Source of the DNA: Variovorax paradoxus
GTDB lineage: Bacteria; Pseudomonadota; Gammaproteobacteria; Burkholderiales; Burkholderiaceae_C
Direction: 5' to 3'
DNA length: 64,000 nt
Assembly: GCF_030815975.1 (NCBI RefSeq)
Contig: NZ_JAUSXL010000001.1
Span: forward strand, 310,001 to 374,000
A program made the position numbers and the translations under genes. Below the pieces are notes generated by a model. The model was not told where the DNA came from and made no database searches. It saw nothing but the letters and a program-made list of their open reading frames with translations. This document shows positions 34,098-42,123 of this stretch, piece by piece (within the stretch, counting starts at the first letter, position 1; every line of letters begins with the position of its first letter).

Positions 34098-34964
34098 ATG
34101 GATCTCGCGTTCGTCGTCCTCATCCAGGTGCTCTACGCGGTGGCGAGCCTGGTCATCGTCTCGGCCGGGCTGGCCGTCATCTTCGGGATGATGAAGGTCA
34201 TCAACCTCGCGCACGGCGAGTTCATGATGCTCGGCGCCTATGCCGTCATCGCGGCGCTCAACGTCGGCCTCAACCTGTGGATCGCGATCTTCGTCGTCGC
34301 GCCCATCGCGGTGGGCATCGTCGGCGTGGTGCTGGAGCGGCTGGTCATCCGGCGCCTGTACGGCCGCATGGTCGACACCATGCTGGCCACCTGGGGGCTG
34401 TCGCTGCTGCTGGTGGGCATCGTCACCTCGGTGGCGGGCAACACGACGGCCGGCGTCTCGGCGCCGCTCGGCAGCTTCTCGGTCGGCGCCTACTCGGTCA
34501 GCGGCTACACGCTGGTGATCATCGCGGTGGCCGTGGCGCTCGCGATCGCGATCCGCTTCGTGCTCACGCGCACCCAGCTCGGCCTCATCGCGCGCGGGAC
34601 CATGCAGAAACCCGACATGGCGAACGCGCTGGGCATCAGCCCGAGCCGCGTGTACTCGGTCACCTTCGCGGTCGGCGCCGCGCTCTCCGGCCTGGCCGGC
34701 GGGCTGCTCGCGCCGCTGACCGGGGTGGTGCCGACCATGGGCGCGGCCTTCGTGGCCAAGGCCTTCATCACCGTGATCGGCGGCGGGCCGGCCATCCTCG
34801 CGGGCCTGCTCGGCGCCTCCGGATTGTTCGGTGCCATCAACCAGCTCGCGACCTTCGTGACCACGCCGGTGCTCGGCGAGGTGGCGCTGCTCGTCGCGGC
34901 CATCGTGATGCTGCGGCTGCTGCCGCAAGGCATCACCGGACGTTTCTTCAAGGGGTCTCTGTGA
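34098..34964 (+). CDS. ABC permease, LivH/UrtB-like
   Basis: 288 aa. Eight or so membrane helices and the inner-loop signature typical of branched-chain/urea permeases (MKVINLAHGEFMMLGAYAV near the N-terminus and RGTMQKPDMANALGISPSRV in the EAA-like loop). It forms the channel with the next permease. It begins 15 bp after the binding protein and its TGA overlaps the GTG of the following gene. Confidence 0.92.
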   Translation: MDLAFVVLIQVLYAVASLVIVSAGLAVIFGMMKVINLAHGEFMMLGAYAVIAALNVGLNLWIAIFVVAPIAVGIVGVVLERLVIRRLYGRMVDTMLATWGLSLLLVGIVTSVAGNTTAGVSAPLGSFSVGAYSVSGYTLVIIAVAVALAIAIRFVLTRTQLGLIARGTMQKPDMANALGISPSRVYSVTFAVGAALSGLAGGLLAPLTGVVPTMGAAFVAKAFITVIGGGPAILAGLLGASGLFGAINQLATFVTTPVLGEVALLVAAIVMLRLLPQGITGRFFKGSL

Positions 34965-36049
34965 ACCGTTTTGCCAAGTCCTGGGCCAGCGCGGCGCTCA
35001 GCCTGGCCGTGGGCATCGCGCTGCTCTTCGGCCTGCCCGGCGTGATGGACGACTACACGCTGATCGAGGTCACGATCTACGCCGTGATGTCGATCCTCGG
35101 CGTGAGCCTGGCCTTCATCTGGGGCTTCGGCGGCATCCTGTGCTTCGGCCAGGCCGCCTTCTTCGGCCTAGGCTCCTACACCTACGCGATCGCGGTGATG
35201 AACATGGGCGACAGCACCGTGCCCTTCCTGCTCGCGATCGTGGTGCCCGCGCTGTTCGCCGCGCTGCTGGGCTACGTGATCTTCTACGGCCGGCTGTCGG
35301 ACGTGTACATGGGCGTGATCACGCTCACGGTCACGCTGATCCTGTTCAACCTGATCAACTCCACCGCCGGGCCCGAGTGGCGCATCGGCAGCGCGCCGCT
35401 GGGCGGCTTCAACGGCATCCCGGCGATACCGACGCTCAACTGGCCCGGGCAGCAGGACGAGGTGCTGACGCCGAAGGACCTGTTCTACGTCACCTTCACC
35501 TGCCTGCTGCTGGTCTACCTGGGGCTGCGCGTGCTGATTGCCTCCAAGATCGGCCGCGTGATCGTGGCGGCCAAGGAGAACGAGCAGCGCGTGGTGCTGC
35601 TGGGCTACGACGCGCGCGGCTACAAGCTCTTCAGCTTCACGCTGGGCGGCGCGATCGCGGGGCTGGCGGGCTGCCTGTTCGCGAACTGGGGCGCGTTCAC
35701 GAGCCCGACCATCTTCGGCCTGGCGCAGTCGGCGCAGATCATCATCTGGGTCATCGTCGGCGGCCTGGGCACGCTGGTCGGGCCGATCGTCGGCTGCGTC
35801 GCGATCCAGTGGCTCACCTCGCAGATCGGCACGCAGCAGGCCTTCAACTCGAACCTGGTGCTCGGCGGCATCCTGGTGGTCTTCGTGCTGCTGGTGCCGC
35901 GCGGCATCGTGCCGACCCTCGGCGACCTGATCGACATGGCGTGGCGGCGCTGGCGCAAGGCGGCGGCCCACGCTCCGAAAGTGGCCATACCCGCGGCGGC
36001 CCCGATGGAACCGCCGCGCGCGCTGGCCGCGACGGAGACGGCGCCATGA
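34961..36049 (+). CDS. ABC permease, LivM/UrtC-like
   Basis: 362 aa from GTG 34961 (GTGA overlap). Multi-pass protein with the LivM features WGFGGILCFGQAAFFGLGSY near the N-terminus and AAKENEQRVVLLGYDARGYK in the cytoplasmic coupling loop. A ~35-residue Pro/Ala-rich cytoplasmic tail (AHAPKVAIPAAAPMEPPRA) follows the last helix and is unusual for the family. ATGA overlap with the ATPase gene shows tight co-translation. Confidence 0.92.
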   Translation: MNRFAKSWASAALSLAVGIALLFGLPGVMDDYTLIEVTIYAVMSILGVSLAFIWGFGGILCFGQAAFFGLGSYTYAIAVMNMGDSTVPFLLAIVVPALFAALLGYVIFYGRLSDVYMGVITLTVTLILFNLINSTAGPEWRIGSAPLGGFNGIPAIPTLNWPGQQDEVLTPKDLFYVTFTCLLLVYLGLRVLIASKIGRVIVAAKENEQRVVLLGYDARGYKLFSFTLGGAIAGLAGCLFANWGAFTSPTIFGLAQSAQIIIWVIVGGLGTLVGPIVGCVAIQWLTSQIGTQQAFNSNLVLGGILVVFVLLVPRGIVPTLGDLIDMAWRRWRKAAAHAPKVAIPAAAPMEPPRALAATETAP

Positions 36050-36765
36050 GCACACCGCTGATCGAGACGCGCAACCTCAACGTGCGCTTCGGTGGCGTGC
36101 ATGCCACGCGCGACGTCAACTTCACGCTGGCCGAGGCCGAGCTGCGCTGCGTGATCGGCCCCAATGGCGCCGGCAAGAGCACCTTCTTCAAGCTGCTGAC
36201 CGGCCAGGTCAAGCCGACCTCGGGCCAGATCCTGTTCCGCGGCCAGGACATCTCGAAGATGCAGCCGCACGACCCGGGCCGCCTGGGCATCGGCATCAAG
36301 ACCCAGGTGCCCAGCCTGTTCAACGGCCTGAGCGTGTGGGAGAACGTGTGGCTCTCGGCGCGGCGCCTGAACAGCACCGCGCAGGCCGACCGCATCACGC
36401 GCGAGACGCTCGAGCGCGTGGGCATGCACGCCTGGCGCGACGTCACGGCGGGCCTGCTGGCGCACGGCATGCGGCAGTGGGTGGAGATCGGCGTGGTGAT
36501 CGCTGCCGATCCGCCGCTGATCCTGCTCGACGAGCCGGCCGCCGGCATGAGCGACGCCGAGGTGGCGCGCACGGCCGAGCTCATCCTGGAGATCAACCGC
36601 CAGCATGCGCTGGTGGTGGTGGAACACGACATGAACTTCATCCGCATGATCGCCAAGAAGGTAACGGTGCTGCACCAGGGCGCCGTGATCAAGGAGGACA
36701 CGCCGGACCGCATCATGAGCGACCCGCTGATCCAGCAGATCTACCTCGGCAAGAAGCCGCACTGA
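36046..36765 (+). CDS. ABC ATPase, LivG/UrtD-like
   Basis: 239 aa. Walker A GPNGAGKST, Q-loop in KTQVPSLFNGLSVWENVW, Walker B LILLDEPAAGM and H-loop VVVEHDMNF. The signature region reads LLAHGMRQWVEIG, not LSGGQ. Substituted signatures of the sort LSHGxxQWLEIG are typical of UrtD, so this supports an amide/urea rather than amino-acid system. Confidence 0.92.
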   Translation: MSTPLIETRNLNVRFGGVHATRDVNFTLAEAELRCVIGPNGAGKSTFFKLLTGQVKPTSGQILFRGQDISKMQPHDPGRLGIGIKTQVPSLFNGLSVWENVWLSARRLNSTAQADRITRETLERVGMHAWRDVTAGLLAHGMRQWVEIGVVIAADPPLILLDEPAAGMSDAEVARTAELILEINRQHALVVVEHDMNFIRMIAKKVTVLHQGAVIKEDTPDRIMSDPLIQQIYLGKKPH

Positions 36766-36780
36766 ACCCGAAAGGCGCGC

Positions 36781-37485
36781 ATGCTCGAAGTCACGGGTCT
36801 CCATGCCGGCTACGGTGCCATCCCGGTGCTGCACGATGTTTCGCTCGCCATCGCCCGGGGCGAGTCGGTGGGCATCCTGGGCCACAACGGCATGGGCAAG
36901 ACCACGCTGCTGCGTACGCTGATCGGCGCGCTGCGCGCCACCGCCGGCGCGGTGCGCTTCGACGGCGCCGACGTCACGCGCGAGGCGCCGCATGCGCGCG
37001 CGCGCCTGGGCATGGCCTATGTGCCGCAGGGGCGCGAGATCTTTCCGGCGCTCAGCGCGATGGACAACCTGCGCATGGGCCTGGTGAAGACCGGCGAGCG
37101 CACGATGGACACCATCGAGGCGCTGCTGGAAGATTTTCCGCGCCTGAAGCCGCTGCTCGAGCGGCCCGGCGGTTCGCTCTCGGGCGGCGAGCAGCAGCTG
37201 CTGGCGCTCGCTCGCGCGCTCGCCGGCAAGCCCACGCTGCTCCTGCTCGACGAGCCGACCGAAGGCATCCAGCCTTCGATCATCGAGGAGATCGCCGAGA
37301 CGCTGGCTGCGCTGCGCGACCGCATGAAGCTCACGATCGTGCTGGTGGAGCAGAACCTCGAATTCATCGCGGCCGTGTCGCAGCGCGTGCTGGTCATCAA
37401 GCGCGGCCAGATCGGCGGCGAGATCCCGCGCGAGCACCTCGGCGATTTCGAAATCATGAGCCAATACACAGGAGTCCATGGATGA
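36781..37485 (+). CDS. ABC ATPase, LivF/UrtE-like
   Basis: 234 aa. Walker A GHNGMGKTT, Q-loop AYVPQGREIFPALSAMDNL, signature GGSLSGGEQQLLALARALAG, Walker B LLLLDEPTEGIQPS and H-loop VLVEQNLEF. GHNGMGKT and REIFP are typical of UrtE. It pairs with the preceding ATPase. Overlaps the next amidase start by 4 bp. Confidence 0.92.
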   Translation: MLEVTGLHAGYGAIPVLHDVSLAIARGESVGILGHNGMGKTTLLRTLIGALRATAGAVRFDGADVTREAPHARARLGMAYVPQGREIFPALSAMDNLRMGLVKTGERTMDTIEALLEDFPRLKPLLERPGGSLSGGEQQLLALARALAGKPTLLLLDEPTEGIQPSIIEEIAETLAALRDRMKLTIVLVEQNLEFIAAVSQRVLVIKRGQIGGEIPREHLGDFEIMSQYTGVHG

Positions 37486-38879
37486 GCAACGAACTGCATT
37501 ACCTCGAGCTGGTCGACGTCGGCCAGCGCATCCAGCGCAAGGAGCTCTCGCCGGTCGAGGTCACGCAAGCGCAGCTTGCGCGCATCGGAAAGGTCGATGG
37601 CGCGCTCAAGAGCTATGTGATCGTGATGGCTGAACAGGCGCTGGCCGACGCGCACCGTGCCGAGGCCGAGATCGCGAAGGGCCAGATACGCGGGCCGTTG
37701 CACGGCGTGCCGGTGGCGGTGAAGGACCTGTGCTGGACAAAAGGCGTGGCCACCGCCGCCGGCATGACGCTCTACCGCGACTTCGTGCCCACCGAGGACG
37801 GCACGGCCGTGCGCAAGCTGCGCGAAGCCGGTGCCGTGATCCTCGGCAAGCTGCAGCTCACCGAGAGCGCTTACGCCGACCACCACCCCACCGTCACGCC
37901 GCCGGCCAATCCATGGAACGCGGCGCACTGGTCGGGTGCCTCGTCGAGCGGCTCGGGCGTGGCGACCGCCGCGGGGCTCTGCTATGGCTCGCTCGGCACC
38001 GACACGGGCGGCTCGATCCGCTTTCCGTCCTCCGCCAACGGCCTCACCGGCCTGAAGCCCACCTGGGGCCGCGTGAGCCGCCATGGCGCCTTCGAGCTGG
38101 CCGCCACGCTCGACCACATCGGCCCGATGACGCGCAGCGCGGCCGATGCGGGTGCGATGCTCGGCGCCATTGCGGGGGGCGATCCGAAAGACCCGACCGC
38201 GAGCCTCGCGGCCGTGCCCAACTACCTCGCGGGCATGGCGCGCGGTTTGCGCGGCCTGCGCGTGGGCATCGACGCGCGCTGGAACGGGGAGGGCGTCGAT
38301 GCGGCCACCGCGAAGGTGATGGAAGGCGCGCTCGCGGCCGTGCGAGAACTCGGCGCCGAGGTGCGCCACCTGACCTTCCCCGACCCCACGCAGGTCATCG
38401 CCGACTGGTTCCCGCTCTGCGGCATCGAGGCGGCCGTGGTGCACGAGTCGACCTATCCTGCACGCAAGCAGATGTACGGCCCGGCGCTCTCGGGCCTGCT
38501 CGACCTGGGCCGTGCGCAGAGCGGCATCGACTACCAGAAGATCGTGCTCCACCGCCATGCCTTCAGCGGCAAGGTGCGCGCCATGTTCGAGGGCATCGAC
38601 CTGCTGCTGATGCCCTCGCAGGGCGTCGCCTCGCCCACGCTCGAGCGCATGCGGAGCTTCGGCGAAGACGCCGAGCTGATGTCCGCGATGCTGCGCTACA
38701 CCTGTCCGCTGGACATGAGCGGCAGCCCGACGATCACGCTGCCCGGCGGTTTCACCGATGCGGGCACGCCGGTCGCGTTCCAGTTCGTCTCGCGCCACTT
38801 CGAGGAAGAGCTGCTGGTGCGCGCCGGCTGGGCCTTCCAGCAGGCGACCGACTGGCACCGTCGGCATCCGGCTGTGTAG
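37482..38879 (+). CDS. Amidase (amidase-signature family), second copy
   Basis: 465 aa from ATG 37482. Lys81 in PVAVKDLCWTKG, cis-Ser155 in GASSSGSGVATAA and Ser178 in GTDTGGSIRFP. It lacks the helical N-terminal extension of the first amidase and is closer to the GatA-like general amidases, so the two enzymes probably cleave different amides. Last gene of the operon; only 3 bp separate it from the convergent GGDEF/EAL gene, and no terminator is visible. Confidence 0.9.
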   Translation: MSNELHYLELVDVGQRIQRKELSPVEVTQAQLARIGKVDGALKSYVIVMAEQALADAHRAEAEIAKGQIRGPLHGVPVAVKDLCWTKGVATAAGMTLYRDFVPTEDGTAVRKLREAGAVILGKLQLTESAYADHHPTVTPPANPWNAAHWSGASSSGSGVATAAGLCYGSLGTDTGGSIRFPSSANGLTGLKPTWGRVSRHGAFELAATLDHIGPMTRSAADAGAMLGAIAGGDPKDPTASLAAVPNYLAGMARGLRGLRVGIDARWNGEGVDAATAKVMEGALAAVRELGAEVRHLTFPDPTQVIADWFPLCGIEAAVVHESTYPARKQMYGPALSGLLDLGRAQSGIDYQKIVLHRHAFSGKVRAMFEGIDLLLMPSQGVASPTLERMRSFGEDAELMSAMLRYTCPLDMSGSPTITLPGGFTDAGTPVAFQFVSRHFEEELLVRAGWAFQQATDWHRRHPAV

Positions 38880-38882
38880 GGC

Positions 38883-41093
38883 TCAGCGCGCCGCCATCCG
38901 CCTCGGGTGCGCATCGGACGGGCTGCCCGCTGCCGCAATGCCCGAACGCGCCTTGACCAGGGCTGCAAGCTCGGCAGGCAGCACGGGCCGGCTGAAGAGA
39001 TAGCCCTGCATTTCGTCGCAACCGTGGGCGCGCAGGAATTCCAGCTGCTGCTCGGTCTCGACGCCCTCGGCGATGACCTTGAGATTGAGCTCGTGACCCA
39101 GCGAGATGATGGCCTTGGCGATGGCCTTGTCCTCTTCATCGCCGGGAATGTCGCGCACGAAAGCGCGATCGATCTTGAGCCTGGCGATGGGAAAGCGCTT
39201 GAGCGCGCTCAGGCTCGAATAGCCGGTTCCGAAATCGTCGATGGAGAACTGCACGCCCATCGCCTGCAGGGCCTTCATCGACAGCAGGGCTTTCTCGAGG
39301 TCTTCCATGACCATGCTTTCGGTCAGTTCCAGTTCGAGAAACCGGGCTTCGAGCCCGCTTTCCTCGAGCGCCTTGGCGACCTGTTCGATCAAGGTCCGTT
39401 CCCTGAACTGCCGCGCCGACACATTGACCGAAACGCTGAAGGCCGGCAGGCCCGCGTCCTGCCAGGCCTTGTTCTGAAAGCAGGCGGTGCGCAGCACCCA
39501 TTCGCCGATGGGAACGATGAGGCCGGTCTCTTCCGCCAGGGGAATGAACTGCACCGGAGAGACCAGGCCGCGCTCCGGATGCTGCCAGCGGATCAATGCC
39601 TCGACACCCGTCACCTGGCCCGATCCCATCTCCACCTGGGGCTGGTACACGAGGTGGAACTCGCCCCGCGCAGTGGCATGGCGCAGCCCTTCGCGCAGGG
39701 CCAGCTCGTCGCGGATGGCGCCGTTCATCCCGGCCGCATAGACCTGGAAGTTGTTGCGCCCGGAGGCCTTGGCACGGTACATCGCGGCATCGGCGTTCAT
39801 GAGCAAGGCGTCGGCGTCAGCCCCGTCCGCAGGATAGGTGGCCACGCCCAGGCTGGCCGTGACCTGGACTCCCTGGCCATCGATGTCGACGGGCTGCGCA
39901 ATGGCCTCGAGCAGCCTGTGCAGGGCCGGCACGACCTCCGTCCCGTCTCCGGGCTGGTCGTAAAGAACGATCACGAATTCGTCGCCGCCGGTTCGCACCA
40001 CCGTGTCCACGCCGCGCAGGCACTGGGTCATGCGTTCGGCCATGACCTTCAGCAATTCGTCGCCGGCCTTGCGGCCCAGGCTGTCGTTGACCCGCTTGAA
40101 GCCATCGAGATTGATGAACACCACGGTCATCAGCCTGCCGTATCGATCGGCATACGAGATGGCCTGCCTGAGGCGGTCCTCCAGCAGCGCGCGGTTCGGA
40201 AGGCCCGTCAGCGCGTCGTGGGTGGCCTGGTGCTTCAGGCTGTCGGCGCTGCTTTCCAGCAGCGCATTGGAATTCTCGATCGACTCGGCCATCTGGTTCA
40301 TGGCGCTCGCGAGGATGCCGAATTCATCCGCGCGGCCCTGCGGTGCCCTTGCACTGAAGTCGCCCGCGGCGACGCGCCGGGAAAAGGCGATGAGCTGCGC
40401 GATGGAGCCCGTGATGCGTTGCGAGACGATCCCCGCGACCACCACGCCCAGAACGGTGGCCAGGACGATCATCGCGATGGCGGCCCAGCGCGAAAACCTG
40501 GCCGCGCGTTCGACATCGCTGCGCGTCTGGAGTGCGCGCTTGGTCGCTGCGGTGTGCAGTGCTTCCACCGAAGACTCGATGGCAACGGCCGTGTCGAGGT
40601 AGCCTTGGCGAAGCGCCAGGGCCGAGCTCAAAAGGCCTTCCTTGCCGTGCTGTTCGATGAACGCGAGGAATCCATCCTCGTACTGCCGCGTCTGGGCCTC
40701 GATCCGGTCGACCTGGTCCCTGAATTTCGGATCGCTCGAGAGGATCCGAAGGCTGGCGAGGTACTCCCGCATGTCCAGCAAATGGTTTTGCATGGCCGGC
40801 AGGGAGCGCTCGCTCGCCGCTGCCACGCCGAGCCGGTCCGCGGACAGCAGGAGTTCGTTCTCGGCGTCGCGTGCCTTGTACATTGCCAGCGAACTGCGCA
40901 GGCTCAGGTCCGCCATCCGGTTGTCGCTGTTGAGCAGCTTGTCGATGGCCGCCGCGGAACGCTGTTCGCTCAGATAGAAGGACGCGCCCAATGCGAGCAT
41001 CAGCACAATGACGACGCCGAATCCGAGCGCGATCTCCACCCGCAGGCTGCGCATTCTTCTCCCCCACCAGAAGTCGATCGGGAATTTGATCAA
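38883..41093 (-). CDS. Membrane GGDEF-EAL protein with four-helix sensor and HAMP
   Basis: 736 aa. Membrane helix ~18-40, periplasmic helical sensor (about 41-200, like 4HB_MCP), helix ~203-225, HAMP (226-280). The GGDEF domain has an intact GGDEF (369-373) and the inhibitory I-site RGVD (360-363) five residues before. The EAL domain has VEALIRWQHPE (EAL 498-500) with downstream NVSARQF, ELTESM, IDDFGTGYSSL and AEGVET, all the metal and catalytic motifs. It can in principle make and break c-di-GMP. Confidence 0.92.
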   Translation of the reverse strand: MIKFPIDFWWGRRMRSLRVEIALGFGVVIVLMLALGASFYLSEQRSAAAIDKLLNSDNRMADLSLRSSLAMYKARDAENELLLSADRLGVAAASERSLPAMQNHLLDMREYLASLRILSSDPKFRDQVDRIEAQTRQYEDGFLAFIEQHGKEGLLSSALALRQGYLDTAVAIESSVEALHTAATKRALQTRSDVERAARFSRWAAIAMIVLATVLGVVVAGIVSQRITGSIAQLIAFSRRVAAGDFSARAPQGRADEFGILASAMNQMAESIENSNALLESSADSLKHQATHDALTGLPNRALLEDRLRQAISYADRYGRLMTVVFINLDGFKRVNDSLGRKAGDELLKVMAERMTQCLRGVDTVVRTGGDEFVIVLYDQPGDGTEVVPALHRLLEAIAQPVDIDGQGVQVTASLGVATYPADGADADALLMNADAAMYRAKASGRNNFQVYAAGMNGAIRDELALREGLRHATARGEFHLVYQPQVEMGSGQVTGVEALIRWQHPERGLVSPVQFIPLAEETGLIVPIGEWVLRTACFQNKAWQDAGLPAFSVSVNVSARQFRERTLIEQVAKALEESGLEARFLELELTESMVMEDLEKALLSMKALQAMGVQFSIDDFGTGYSSLSALKRFPIARLKIDRAFVRDIPGDEEDKAIAKAIISLGHELNLKVIAEGVETEQQLEFLRAHGCDEMQGYLFSRPVLPAELAALVKARSGIAAAGSPSDAHPRRMAAR

Positions 41094-41130
41094 TTGCGGC
41101 TCGCTCCCAAGTCTCTGTTGGAGGGACGCG

Positions 41131-42123
41131 TCACTGCCTTCGCTCTGCGTCGACCATCTTCAGGAACGTGCGCACGTTCTCGTCGCCCGCGAAGCGCCTG
41201 ATCCCCTCGCGGGCGCCCTGCGTGGCCGCGCGGAACGGCGCCGGGTCGGGGCGCGTGACCTTCACGCCGGCGGCCATCATCTTTTCGATCAGCTCCTCCT
41301 CTTCGGCAATGATCTTCTTGCGCATGCCGTCGCCCGCCACCTTGCTCTCTTCGCGCACGATCGCCTGCTCGGCCGGCGTGAGCTTCGCCCAGGTCCTGGT
41401 GCTCATGAGGTGGAGCGTGTTGTAGTACACATGGCGGGTCAGGGCGAGGTGCTTTTGCACCTCGTACAGCTTGTTGTAGTAGATGACGTTGAGCGGGTTC
41501 TCCTGGCCGTCGACCAGGCCCTGCGAAAGTGCCTGGGGAAGCTCCTTGAAACCGACCTTGCTGACTTGCGCGCCCAGCGCTTCCATGGTGGCCTCGAGTT
41601 CGGCGACGGGCGGAACGCGCACGCGGAGGCCCCGCACGTCTTCGGGCACGTTGATCGGGCGCTTGTTGTTGGTGAGGTTGCGGAATCCCCATTCCCAGTT
41701 GGACAGGATGACGAAGCCCTGCTTCTCGGCCAGCGGCGCGAGCCAGTTCATGGCCGGGCCGTCGAGCACGCGGTGGGCATGCGCATAGCTGTCGAAGAGA
41801 TAGGGCATGACGACGACGGAGAACGTCTTCTCGTACTTGATGAGGTAGTTCAGCGAGGTCACGTCCATGTCGACCGCGCCGAGCCGGACCTTCTGCAGCA
41901 GTTCGTTCTCGCTGCCGAGCTGGGACGCGGGAAAGATCTCGGTGCGGACCTGCCCGTGGGTGCGCTCCTCGACCCGCCTGGCGAACTGGAGCGCCGCCAG
42001 GTGGGCCGGGTGCGTGGTGGCGGCGGCGTGCACCAGAGACAGCACGACGGGCTCGGCGCGCGCTGCGGACATCGCTGCCAGCAGGGCCCAGGCTGCGGCG
42101 AGCATCAGGCCTGTCTTCTTCAT
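41131..42123 (-). CDS. TRAP-type periplasmic receptor (DctP family)
   Basis: 330 aa with a signal peptide ending near ARAEP. DctP hallmarks: LGSENELLQKVRLGAVDMDV, RGLRVRVPPVAELEATMEALGA with the conserved Arg that binds the ligand carboxylate, and LSQGLVDGQENPLNVIYYNK. No DctQ/DctM membrane genes are near. It overlaps the preceding REC-PAS-GGDEF-EAL gene by 4 bp (ATGA), so it is translated with a signalling operon and may serve as its periplasmic sensor. That role is inferred. Confidence 0.9.
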   Translation of the reverse strand: MKKTGLMLAAAWALLAAMSAARAEPVVLSLVHAAATTHPAHLAALQFARRVEERTHGQVRTEIFPASQLGSENELLQKVRLGAVDMDVTSLNYLIKYEKTFSVVVMPYLFDSYAHAHRVLDGPAMNWLAPLAEKQGFVILSNWEWGFRNLTNNKRPINVPEDVRGLRVRVPPVAELEATMEALGAQVSKVGFKELPQALSQGLVDGQENPLNVIYYNKLYEVQKHLALTRHVYYNTLHLMSTRTWAKLTPAEQAIVREESKVAGDGMRKKIIAEEEELIEKMMAAGVKVTRPDPAPFRAATQGAREGIRRFAGDENVRTFLKMVDAERRQ

